A stretch of DNA of 64,000 nt, taken from assembly GCF_003116815.1 (NCBI RefSeq), contig NZ_QDKQ01000069.1, positions 62,001 to 126,000 of the forward strand, in the 5' to 3' direction. Source of the stretch: Caulobacter endophyticus (GTDB lineage Bacteria > Pseudomonadota > Alphaproteobacteria > Caulobacterales > Caulobacteraceae). The notes below the pieces were generated by a model that was not told where the DNA came from, made no database searches, and saw nothing but the letters and a program-made list of their open reading frames with translations. The first letter of the stretch is position 1. Every line of letters starts with the position of its first letter. The position numbers were made by a program, and so were the translations under genes. Shown one piece after another: positions 14,276-24,645 of this stretch.

Positions 14276-16975
14276 CTAGAACTCGTAGGTCACGCCGAAG
14301 GTGAAGGTGCGGCCGCTCTTGGTGTAGGCGAGCACCCGGTCGGCGGCGATGTCGGTGTACTGATCGATCGCCTGGTTGGTCAGGTTGATGCCCTCGACCA
14401 CCAGCTTCAAGCCGTTCGGCGCGTTGTAGTGCGCGGCGAAGTCGATGTTGTTGGTGCTGTGGTAGCCCGAGCCGATGTTGCCGTTGCCGCCCGCGCCGTC
14501 GAGATAGCCGTCACGATAGGCGCTCGAGATGCGCGCGCCCCACTTGTCGGTCTCGTAGTAGAGGGTGGCGTTCGAGGTCCACTTCGAGAGCTGCATCAGG
14601 TCCAGCGAATACGACGCGCCGTCGATCAGCACGTTGGACTTGCCGGTGGCGTAGGTGACGTTGCCGACAAAGCCGAACTTGTCGAATGGGGCCGGCAGGA
14701 AGTCGAAGTCGCGCTGGAAGGCCAGCTCGACGCCCTTGATGGTCGCCCCGTCGCCGTTCACCGGACGGTTGAAGCTGTACATGGTCGAGCCGTCCTGGCC
14801 CGGGCCCTGGAACTGGGTCGGGTAGCCGGTCGAGCCGTACGGCACCAGCGAGGTCTCGCTGGTGATGAAGCTGTCCATGTTCTTGTAGAAGGCGCTCAGG
14901 GCGATGTAGCCGCTCTTGCCTTGGTAGAACTCCAGCGAGCCCTCGACGGAGTCGGCCAGGAACGGCTCCAGGTTCGGGTTGCCGGCCGAGATCGTGCCGC
15001 CGAACGGGGTGAAACTGACGCTGCCGGCCGCGCGCAGGTCCGACAGGCTGGGTCGGCTGATGTTGCGGTTGGCGCTGAAGCGGGCGACGAGGTTATCGCG
15101 CACGTCAACGGCGACATTGAAGGTCGGCAGGAAGCCGTCATAGCTGCTCTTGATCACCACCGGCAGCAGCACCGAGCCCTGCGTGGCCGTGCCCGCCGAG
15201 GTCAGGTCGGTGGAGTAGTAGCGCACGCCCACATTGGCCCGCACCGGATAGTTCCAGGCCGTCGTGTCCAGGTCGTACTGCACGAAGGCCGAGGTGGTCT
15301 TTTCCTCGAGCTGGTAGTTCGAGCCCGGCTGGTCGTTGGCCGTGGTCAGGTCGCGCAACTGGCCGGTGCTGGCGTAGGTGCCGTCGATGTCGGCGACGAT
15401 GTAGGGGATCACGGACTTCTGGTTGACGACGTACTTCACCGCCTGCGGCACGACCGGCTTGTTGTACCAGTCGACGCGCTGATAGCGCTGGAAGCCGTTG
15501 TTGGCGAAGTTCCTGTACTCGACTCCGCCCTTCACGGTCGAACCGCCGCCGAAGTCATAGACGCCGTCCAGCTTGGCGGTCTTGTATTCGCTGCTGATGT
15601 AGTCCTCGCGGGTGTCGGCCCGCATCAGGCCCCACTGGGTCGGGTCGGTCAGGTCGAAGTTGTAGGTGTTCTTGCCCATGCGGCCGCCGCGGAAGTCGTA
15701 GCTGATCGACTTGTTGGTCGACTGCAGGAACACCTTGTCGAAGATCGGCTCTTCGAACTCCGACTTCGAATAGCCGATCAGCGCCTTGATCTTGAAGGCG
15801 TCGTTGACCTGATAGCCGCCGTTGAACACCGCCTGGGTGAAGGTGGTCTTGTCGTGCGAGAACTTGTGCTCGCTGCGCATGTCGACGCCGCTGACGTCGG
15901 CGGCGACCAGGCTGTCGCCCTGGATCACCACCGAGTTCAGGCGCTGGGTCCCGGTGATGTTGCCGGTCAGGGCGTTTACGCCGGCCGAGGTCATCTGGAA
16001 CTCGTCGCGGTCGTTGGTCAGGGTCCCGTACATCAGGTCCAGGTCCAGCGTCAGGCGCTCGCCCGGATGGTACTGCAGGGCCGTGGTCAGGCCGAGGCGC
16101 TCGCGCTTGTTGAACCAGGTCGAATAGGTCTGGGCCTGCGAGGCGCGCACGCGGTTGGCGCCCGTCGCGTTGACCAGGCGATCGCGGTCGGCGGCCGAAA
16201 CGCCAGGGCCGACATTGGCCGCGCCGGCGTTGATCAGCGTCCAGTTCCAGTTGCGGTAGCCGTACTCGTTGATGTCGTTCTTGCCGTAGGCCACCGAGAA
16301 CAGCGCGCCGAAATCGCCCCAGCGGTTGGAGATCAGGCCGACGACGCGCGGCGTGGTGGTGTCGGTGTTGGCGTTGTTCATGGCCTTGACCGAGGCCACG
16401 GCCTTGAAGCCGCGATAGTCGAACGGCTTGGCGGTGAACAGGCCGACGGTGCCGCCGATGCCGCCTTCGTCCTGCTCTGCGGCGTACGACTTCTCGACGA
16501 CGACCTTGTTGAACAGCTCCGAGGCGAAGATCGAGTAGTCGAACGAGCGCGAGCGGCTGACCGAGCCGCGATTGTCCATGCCCGAGGCGGTGTTGGTCAG
16601 CACCTCCATCCCGTTCAGCTGGGTGCGGGTGAAGTCTGGGCCCAGGCCCCGCAGGGCGATCTGGCGGCCTTCGCCGGCGTCGCGCGAGATGGTGACGCCC
16701 GAAATGCGTTGCAGAGATTCCGCCAGGTTCAGGTCGGGGAAGGCGGCGATGTCGTCGGCGACGATGACGTCCTGGCTGCCGACCGCGCGGCGCTTGATGT
16801 CGCTAGCCTTCAGCAGGCTCTCGCGAAAGCCGGTGACGACGATGGCCTCGACCTCGTCCACGGCGGGCCCGGCCGTCGGCGCGGGCGTCTCGGCCGCATG
16901 GGCCTGGGCCGCGCCCAGCAGCGCGACGGACAAGGCCGTCGTGGTCAGAAGTTTGAACTTGATGGCTTTTCTCAT
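14276..16975 (-). CDS. TonB-dependent receptor without STN domain
   Basis: An 899-residue outer-membrane receptor. A signal peptide ending AHA leads directly to a TonB-box-like segment VEAIVVTGFRESL, without an STN domain. The plug has LQRISGVTISRDAGEGRQIA and LRGLGPDFTRTQLNGMEV; the barrel ends in GVTYEF. It is a close paralogue of the STN-bearing receptor downstream: many barrel stretches are identical, for example YNAPGGLRIV versus YNAPNGLKLV. A strong terminator follows. It may be the main transporter, with the STN copy acting as sensor; that division is inference. Confidence 0.88.
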   Translation of the reverse strand: MRKAIKFKLLTTTALSVALLGAAQAHAAETPAPTAGPAVDEVEAIVVTGFRESLLKASDIKRRAVGSQDVIVADDIAAFPDLNLAESLQRISGVTISRDAGEGRQIALRGLGPDFTRTQLNGMEVLTNTASGMDNRGSVSRSRSFDYSIFASELFNKVVVEKSYAAEQDEGGIGGTVGLFTAKPFDYRGFKAVASVKAMNNANTDTTTPRVVGLISNRWGDFGALFSVAYGKNDINEYGYRNWNWTLINAGAANVGPGVSAADRDRLVNATGANRVRASQAQTYSTWFNKRERLGLTTALQYHPGERLTLDLDLMYGTLTNDRDEFQMTSAGVNALTGNITGTQRLNSVVIQGDSLVAADVSGVDMRSEHKFSHDKTTFTQAVFNGGYQVNDAFKIKALIGYSKSEFEEPIFDKVFLQSTNKSISYDFRGGRMGKNTYNFDLTDPTQWGLMRADTREDYISSEYKTAKLDGVYDFGGGSTVKGGVEYRNFANNGFQRYQRVDWYNKPVVPQAVKYVVNQKSVIPYIVADIDGTYASTGQLRDLTTANDQPGSNYQLEEKTTSAFVQYDLDTTAWNYPVRANVGVRYYSTDLTSAGTATQGSVLLPVVIKSSYDGFLPTFNVAVDVRDNLVARFSANRNISRPSLSDLRAAGSVSFTPFGGTISAGNPNLEPFLADSVEGSLEFYQGKSGYIALSAFYKNMDSFITSETSLVPYGSTGYPTQFQGPGQDGSTMYSFNRPVNGDGATIKGVELAFQRDFDFLPAPFDKFGFVGNVTYATGKSNVLIDGASYSLDLMQLSKWTSNATLYYETDKWGARISSAYRDGYLDGAGGNGNIGSGYHSTNNIDFAAHYNAPNGLKLVVEGINLTNQAIDQYTDIAADRVLAYTKSGRTFTFGVTYEF

Positions 16976-17014
16976 GGCCCCGATCCTCGCGGTCTGCGAC
17001 GGCGCAGGGAGGTT

Positions 17015-17038
17015 CCCCCGCCGGTCGTCAGGCGGGGG
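17015..17038 (-). other. Hairpin in the leader upstream of the receptor
   Basis: CCCCCGCC (17015-17022) pairs with GGCGGGGG (17031-17038), about 40 bases before the receptor start. The region 16976-17187 holds no gene. The hairpin could attenuate read-through from the phosphoesterase gene or fold in the receptor leader. Confidence 0.4.
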
Positions 17039-17187
17039 AGGGCCTAGAGGCCTCGCCGGGGACAGGTTTATGGCCGGGTTTTATGTGAAGTGTTTGCGAC
17101 GATGGGTGGTGTTGATCCGTGCTCGGATCTTCGTGGGCCGAGCCGTCGTGACAGCCCGGCCCCAAGGCTTGCAGCGACCGAAAGCGG

Positions 17188-18720
17188 CTATCCGCTGGTG
17201 GCCGGGGCGATCGTGATGAAGATCGGATTGGCGTAGAACCAGAGGTCGGTCCAGGGGTTCTCGCCGCGCTCGTCGGCCAGGGGCTCCAGCTCATTTCCGC
17301 TGGTCCCGCGTACCCGGACATAGCCCGAGCGACGCACGTCCTTGAGCACATGGATCATCGACAGCATCTGGCCGTCGCGCACCCAGGTTCCGGACGTGAA
17401 GCGCTGGACGACGTGGGTGGAAGAATTGCTGTCCTGGCTGCGGTCGGCGGCCGGCCCGGTGACGTCGCCCGCGATCAGGTCGATGCGCGCAACCTCGGGA
17501 GAGACGCCGCCGAAGTTGACGCCCTTGGGATCGCGCACGCGAATGACGATGGTGACGTCGCTGCCAGCGGCGACCTTCAGTTCTCCACCGATCTCGGCGC
17601 GCTGTCGGCCGTCAGCGCCGGAAGCGGTGACGTCGACGGCCGAGACCAGGTCGCCCAATGTCACGAACACACGACCGTTGCGCAGGCCGTCCAGCACGTC
17701 GTCGTAGGTTCGGGCGGCCTTGACGTAGGTCTTGGAATACTCGCCCGGCCAGAAGTCGTGGCCGCCGTCGGTATAGTGGCGGTGCGAGTCCGAGGTCGAG
17801 GTGATCCAGAACCGCCGGCCCTCGCCGAGCATGGAATCCCAGAAACCGCCCAGCCGCGCGGTCATCTGGTCGAAGCCGCCCATGGTCGGGGCGCGCGAAT
17901 AGCCGCCGCGCTCGCCGTCGGCGCGGACGCCGCCATCAGCGGCCAGAGACGCGGCCTGGTGGCCCGGCGCGCCTTCCATGCCCACAGCGACCTGCGGCGC
18001 GGTGTCGTTCCAGCCGCGCAGCTCGGCGGGCGAATAGGCGCCGTAGGCTCCAACCTCCCTGGCGGTGCGTGAGGGATGGTTGGCGATCACCAGCGGAGGC
18101 TTCGGCTGGGCCTCCAGTTGGCGCAGGGCGTCGAGCATGAAGCCTTCGGTGTCCCGCGCCGGATCGGCTGGCCAGGGTTCGCGCCGGTTGTAGTCGCGCT
18201 CTATGGCGTAGAGGGCGTCGCGCTCGCCGGCCGAGCGGGGCACGATGACGCTGGAATGCTCGGCGGCCGGGGTGTCGAGCTCCATGCCCCAGAACTGCAG
18301 GACGTCGGGGGTCATCCGGCGCGAGCGCACCAGCTCGGGATAGGCCTCGTCGCGGTTCATCAGCGAATGGTTGGGGCCGCCATGGTCGGTGGCGACCATC
18401 CATGACAGGCCGTGGCGCTTGGCCATCCGGGCGTTGGTGGTGATCGGATTGACCGCGTCTCCGGCCTTGACCAGCGTCGGCGGCTTGGTCGGATCGTCGG
18501 ACGGCTTGGTCCCTGCGCTGTACCAGCTGTGCACGTGGTGGTCGCCGGCCAGCCACTGGCGCTTGGCGGGATCGATCGGCGAGGCGGTCTTGCCTGGCTT
18601 GGCGGCGGGAGGAACGGCGACGACGCCGTGGCCGGGGTGTGCGAGGGCGGCGGCCGGGATGGCGCTGACCAGGACCAGCATGGCCGCGGCGCGGCGACCC
18701 AATTTCTGATGTTGTTTCAT
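17188..18720 (-). CDS. Exported PHP-type (CehA/McbA-like) phosphoesterase
   Basis: A 510-residue protein with a signal peptide (cleavage after ALA, near residue 26). The PHP-like metal motifs are GDHHVHSWYS (about residues 59-68), VATDHGGPNHS, IANHPSRTA and TSDSHRHY. Proteins of the CehA/McbA group are metal-dependent hydrolases acting on esters or phosphoesters. The C-terminal third is beta-rich and ends near the Trp-rich WTDLWFYANPIF. It lies upstream of the two paralogous receptors on the same strand and diverges from the GH1 gene. Substrate unknown; a hydrolase for the receptor ligand is a reasonable inference. Confidence 0.75.
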   Translation of the reverse strand: MKQHQKLGRRAAAMLVLVSAIPAAALAHPGHGVVAVPPAAKPGKTASPIDPAKRQWLAGDHHVHSWYSAGTKPSDDPTKPPTLVKAGDAVNPITTNARMAKRHGLSWMVATDHGGPNHSLMNRDEAYPELVRSRRMTPDVLQFWGMELDTPAAEHSSVIVPRSAGERDALYAIERDYNRREPWPADPARDTEGFMLDALRQLEAQPKPPLVIANHPSRTAREVGAYGAYSPAELRGWNDTAPQVAVGMEGAPGHQAASLAADGGVRADGERGGYSRAPTMGGFDQMTARLGGFWDSMLGEGRRFWITSTSDSHRHYTDGGHDFWPGEYSKTYVKAARTYDDVLDGLRNGRVFVTLGDLVSAVDVTASGADGRQRAEIGGELKVAAGSDVTIVIRVRDPKGVNFGGVSPEVARIDLIAGDVTGPAADRSQDSNSSTHVVQRFTSGTWVRDGQMLSMIHVLKDVRRSGYVRVRGTSGNELEPLADERGENPWTDLWFYANPIFITIAPATSG

Positions 18721-18803
18721 GGTTTCGCTGTGCCCGCCTAGTGCGACGCTTCGATGAAGCCGATCAGCGTCCGAAGCGCGGATCAGACCGATCTATTGAT
18801 ATA

Positions 18804-18828
18804 TACAAGCAGGATTGACTGCATATTA
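18804..18828 (+). promoter_or_regulatory. 25-bp element upstream of the GH1 operon, shared with 26839-26863
   Basis: TACAAGC, four partly variable bases and TTGACTGCAT followed by RTTA match the copy at 26839-26863 at 21 of 25 positions, in the same orientation. TTGACT (18815-18820) could be a -35 box with TATGGT 16 bases on. It begins 70 bases before the GH1 start. Two paralogous TetR regulators in the locus are candidate ligands. Confidence 0.55.
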
Positions 18829-18873
18829 TTGTTGTCTATGGTCGTCTCAAGCCTGAGAAAAAGGGAGGCGATT

Positions 18874-20193
18874 ATGGGCGTTCAGGGTGTCGACAGACGG
18901 GCGGTCCTGCTGGCCGGGATGGCGGGAGCCAGCGCGCCGGCGCTCGCGGCGGCGCGGGGCGAGGCCCCGGCCTTCCTTTGGGGGACGGCTGGAGCGGCCT
19001 ACCAGATCGAGGGCGGCAACCACGCCAGCGACCTTTGGGTGATGGAGCACGTCAAGCCGACCATCTTCCGCGAACCCTCGGGCGACGCCGCCGACGCCTA
19101 CAACCGCGTCGACCAGGACATCGCCCTGGCCGCGTCGCTGGGCTTCAACACCCATCGCTTCTCGATCGAGTGGTCGCGGATCGAGCCGGAGCCCGGACAG
19201 ATATCGCTGGCCGCGATCGCCTACTACCGCCGGGTGCTCGAAACCATCCGACGCCACGGCATGACGCCCTTCGTCACCTACAACCACTTCACGACGCCGC
19301 GCTGGTTCGCCGCCGGCGGCGGCTTCGAGACCCGCGACGGCGTCGCGCCCTTCGTTCGCTATTGCACGCTGATCAGCCAGCACCTGGGCGACTTGATCGG
19401 CATCGCCTCGACCTTCAACGAACCCAATCTCGGGGCGCTGGTCAGTTGGTCTCCTGCCATTCGGCCGCTGCGGCCCTATATCGAGGCCTCGCGCAAGGCC
19501 GCCGCCGCCGCGCTCGGCGCACCGGCCTGGGCGCCGCCGGTGCTGGGCGACTTCCGCGTCCAGCAGCCGATCATGATCGAGGCTCACGAACGGGCCTACG
19601 AGGCGATCCACAAAGCCTCGAACGGGCGCTATCCGGTGGGGGTCACCCTGTCGCTGAACGACGAGCGCGCCCCCGCGTCGGGAGCCAGCGGCGTAGAGGC
19701 CAAACAGGCCCAGGTGATGCTGCCGTGGCTGGCCGCCCAAGGCGATTTCATCGGCGTGCAGAACTACACCTGGACCGAGGTGGGTCCTGACGCCGACCTG
19801 CCGGCGCCCAAGAACGTCGAGCTCAGTCAGATGGGCTATCCCGCCGCGCCCGAGGCCTTGGAAGGCGTGATCCGCACGGTCGCCCGCCACACCAGGAAAC
19901 CGATCTACGTCACCGAGAACGGTGTCGCCACCGAGGACGACGCGCGCCGCGTCGCCTTCATCGACAAGGCCTTGCCGGGTGTCTTCGCCTGCATGCGCGA
20001 CGGCATCGACGTGCGCGGCTACATCCACTGGTCGCTGCTCGACAATTGGGAGTGGTTCTCGGGCTATGGGCCCAAGTTCGGCCTGGTGTCGGTCGACCGC
20101 ACCACCTTCGCCCGCACGCCCAAGCCCAGCGCCCGCCACCTAGGGGCGATCGCCAGGCGAGGCCTGCCTGCCGGACTGCTCAAGGTCCGCTGA
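18874..20193 (+). CDS. Family 1 glycoside hydrolase (beta-glucosidase type), exported
   Basis: A 439-residue GH1 enzyme releasing a terminal beta-linked sugar, commonly glucose. The start at ATG 18874 follows GGGAGG by 6 bases and places a twin-arginine-like signal (DRRAVLLAG) at the N-terminus. Family motifs: WGTAGAAYQIEGG, the acid/base Glu in FNEPN (about residue 183) and the nucleophile Glu in VTENG (about residue 347). Tat export is unusual for the mostly cytoplasmic GH1 family but fits a periplasmic role next to a TBDR. It is first in an operon with GH3 and an esterase. Confidence 0.88.
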   Translation: MGVQGVDRRAVLLAGMAGASAPALAAARGEAPAFLWGTAGAAYQIEGGNHASDLWVMEHVKPTIFREPSGDAADAYNRVDQDIALAASLGFNTHRFSIEWSRIEPEPGQISLAAIAYYRRVLETIRRHGMTPFVTYNHFTTPRWFAAGGGFETRDGVAPFVRYCTLISQHLGDLIGIASTFNEPNLGALVSWSPAIRPLRPYIEASRKAAAAALGAPAWAPPVLGDFRVQQPIMIEAHERAYEAIHKASNGRYPVGVTLSLNDERAPASGASGVEAKQAQVMLPWLAAQGDFIGVQNYTWTEVGPDADLPAPKNVELSQMGYPAAPEALEGVIRTVARHTRKPIYVTENGVATEDDARRVAFIDKALPGVFACMRDGIDVRGYIHWSLLDNWEWFSGYGPKFGLVSVDRTTFARTPKPSARHLGAIARRGLPAGLLKVR

Positions 20194-20259
20194 GCGCGGC
20201 CCTTCTTCTCCCGCCCTTCCAGCGACGTGAACGGCCCGCGGGCCGCGAGGATTTCCCCT

Positions 20260-22484
20260 GTGTTGAAGCGCTTTGTCGGACTGCTGCTGATGACCACCAC
20301 CCTGACGACGGCGGCGCACGCCCAGGCGCTCGCCGACTCGGACGCCCGCGCCAAGGCCATGGTCGACGCCATGACCCTGGACGAACAGATCGGCCTGATG
20401 CGCACCCAGGCTGGCTTTGGCCTCCTGTCGCTGGGCATCCCCCTGCCGCCGTCGGTGCCCGAGAGCATGCGCAAGTCCACCCCGCCCGGTGCGTTGGGCT
20501 CGGCCGGCTACGTCCCGGCGGTGGAGCGCGTGGGCATGCCGGCCCAGCAGATGTCGGACGCCAGCCTCGGCGTCGGCAATCTGGGCGGTTTCCTGCGACG
20601 CGGCGACGAGGCCACCTCGCTGCCGGCCACCCTGGCCCTGGCGGCGACCTTCGACCTGGACCTCGCCCGGGCGGCTGGCGACATGCTGGGCGCCGAAGCC
20701 CACGCCAAGGGCTTCAACGTGCAACTGGCCGGCGGCGTCAACCTGACCCGCGAGCCGCGCAACGGTCGTAACTTCGAATATGCCGGCGAGGACCCGCTGT
20801 TGGCCGGCCAGATCGTCGGCGCCCAGGTGGCTGGAATCCAGGGACGCCACGTGGTCTCGACCGTCAAGCACTTCGCCCTCAACGCCCAGGAAACCGGGCG
20901 CTTCGTGCACGATGCGCGGATGGACGAGGCGGCTTTGCGGGAAAGCGACCTCCTGGCCTTCGAGATCGCCATCGCGCGCGGCAAGCCGGGCTCGGTGATG
21001 TGCGCCTACAACAGGATCAACGGCCTATATGCCTGCGAGAACCCTTTCCTGCTCGGCAAGGTGCTGAAGGGCGACTGGAAGTATCCGGGCTGGGTGATGT
21101 CTGACTGGGGCGCCTCGCACAGCCTGGCGCCGTCGCTGGCGGCCGGTCTCGACCAGGAGTCGCCGCAGGACGAACCCTATTTCGGCGGTCTGAAGGCGGC
21201 GGTCGAGCGCGGCGAGGTCTCGGCCGAGCGGGTGCGCGAAGCCGCCCTGCGCATCGTGCGCGGCTTCCAGTCTGTCGGCGCGATCGACCATCCGGCCACG
21301 CCCGGCGGCGCGATCGACAAGGACGCCCACGCTGAGATCGCCGAGCGCGTGGCCCTGCAGGGCATGGTGCTGCTGAAGAACGACGGCGTCCTGCCGCTGG
21401 CGACCAAGGTCAGGAAGATCGTCGTCATCGGCGGTTTCGCCGACAGGGGCGTGCTGTCGGGCGGCGGTTCCTCGCAGGTGATGCCCTATGGCGGCCACTT
21501 CCTCGACAAGCGGGGCAGGGAAGGCATCGCCGCCGTCCTGTCGCCGGTATACGGCCTTTCCTCGCCGCTGGAGGCGTTGAGGGCCCTTCGACCCGACGCG
21601 CAGATCATCTTTGACGACGGCGGCGACCCGGCTCGCGCCGCAGCCCTCGCCAAGGATGCCGACCTCGCCATCGTCTTCGCCACCCGCGCCGAGGAAGAGG
21701 GCATGGACGCTCTGAGCCCCGGTCTGCCCTATGGCCAGGACGAGCTGATCGCCGCCGTCGGCGCGGCCAATCCGAAGACGGCTGTGGTGCTGGAGACCGG
21801 CAACCCGATCCTGATGCCTTGGCTGTCCAAGGTCGGGGCGGTGCTGCAGGCCTGGTATCCAGGGCAACGCGGCGGCCCGGCCATCGCCAGGATCCTGACC
21901 GGCGAGGTCTCGCCCTCGGGTCGCCTGCCGATGACCTTCCCGGCGACGATGGAGCAACTGCCCCGGCCGCAGGTGCCGGGCCTCGACCCGACCGCCAAGC
22001 GCGCCCCGCTTGGCCTAGGCGTCAAGGTCGCGCCCTTCGCCCTTGATTTCCCCGAAGGCGCAGACGCCGGCTACCGCTGGTTCGAGCGCACCAAGGCCCG
22101 GCCGCTGTTCTCGTTCGGCCACGGCCTGACCTACACCCGCTTTGGCTATTCGAAGCTGGCCGCGCAGGGCGGAGAGGGCCTGTCGGCGACCTTTACCCTG
22201 ACCAATACCGGCGAGCGCGCCGGAGCCGAGGTCGCCCAGCTTTATGTCGCTCCGCCCGGCGGCGTTCATCGCCTGGCCGGTTGGGCGCGGGTCGAGCTGG
22301 CGCCAGGCGAGAGCCGGCAGGTGACCATCACGGCCGACCCGCGTCTGCTGCTTTCGTGGGACGCCAAGGCCGGCGGCTGGAGCCGCGAGGCGGGCGCTTA
22401 CGACCTCTATGTCGGCAAGGCCGCCGGCTCGCGGGACCTGCCGGGCAAGGCGAAGCTGACGGCGGCGACCCAGGGTGCAAGCCG

Positions 22485-22488
<4 letters not shown>
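20260..22488 (+). CDS. Family 3 glycoside hydrolase (beta-glucosidase type), exported
   Basis: A 742-residue GH3 enzyme. I prefer the GTG at 20260 (GAGGA about 9 nt upstream), which starts a clean signal peptide ending in AHAQ; a GTG at 20227 is also in frame. The N-terminal barrel has KHFALN and the nucleophile Asp in MSDWGASHS (about residue 282). The second domain has AIVFATRAEEEGMD, and a fibronectin-type III-like domain closes the protein (LTNTGERAGAEVAQLYV). It overlaps the esterase start by ATGA. Together with GH1 it points to use of beta-glucosides. Confidence 0.9.
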
Positions 22489-24044
<1,556 letters not shown>

Positions 24045-24645
24045 ACCGTGGGCAGCGACGCGGCGATCATCTCGCGCAGCAGCCGCACCGACTTGCGCAG
24101 GTCGGCGTCGCCTTCGAGCGTCTGGGCGACCGACAGGCCCCGGATGGACCAGACGATGATCCGGATCAGGTCCTGGGCCACCGGCGCCCCGAACACAGCG
24201 TCATAGCGCGCCGTCCAGGCCAGGGCCTCGATCTCGATGGCGTCCTGCAGCGGCAGCAGGCGCTCGGCCAGTTGCGGGTCGCTGCGGGAGCCCTGCAGGA
24301 TTTCCAGCACCGCCACGCCGGAGGGCCGGCTCAGCACGTCCCAGACCAGCTCGGGCAGGGCCAGCACCTGCTCGCGCAGGTCGCGCACGGGCCGCAGGCG
24401 GGTCACGTACTCGGCGACTTCTCGGTCATAGACGGCGCGGACCACGTACAGCATCAGGTCCACCTTCGTGGGGAACTGGTGCAGCATCGCGCCGCGACTG
24501 ACGCCGGCCTCGCGGGCCACCAGCAGGGCGGTGGCCGCCGCGTAGCCATGGCGGTGAAGGCAGCCGATAGCCGCCTCCAGCACCCGGGCTCTTGTCTCGT
24601 CGCTGCGCTCGGCCTGGGTGCGGCGCGGTTTAGCTCCCGCCATGC

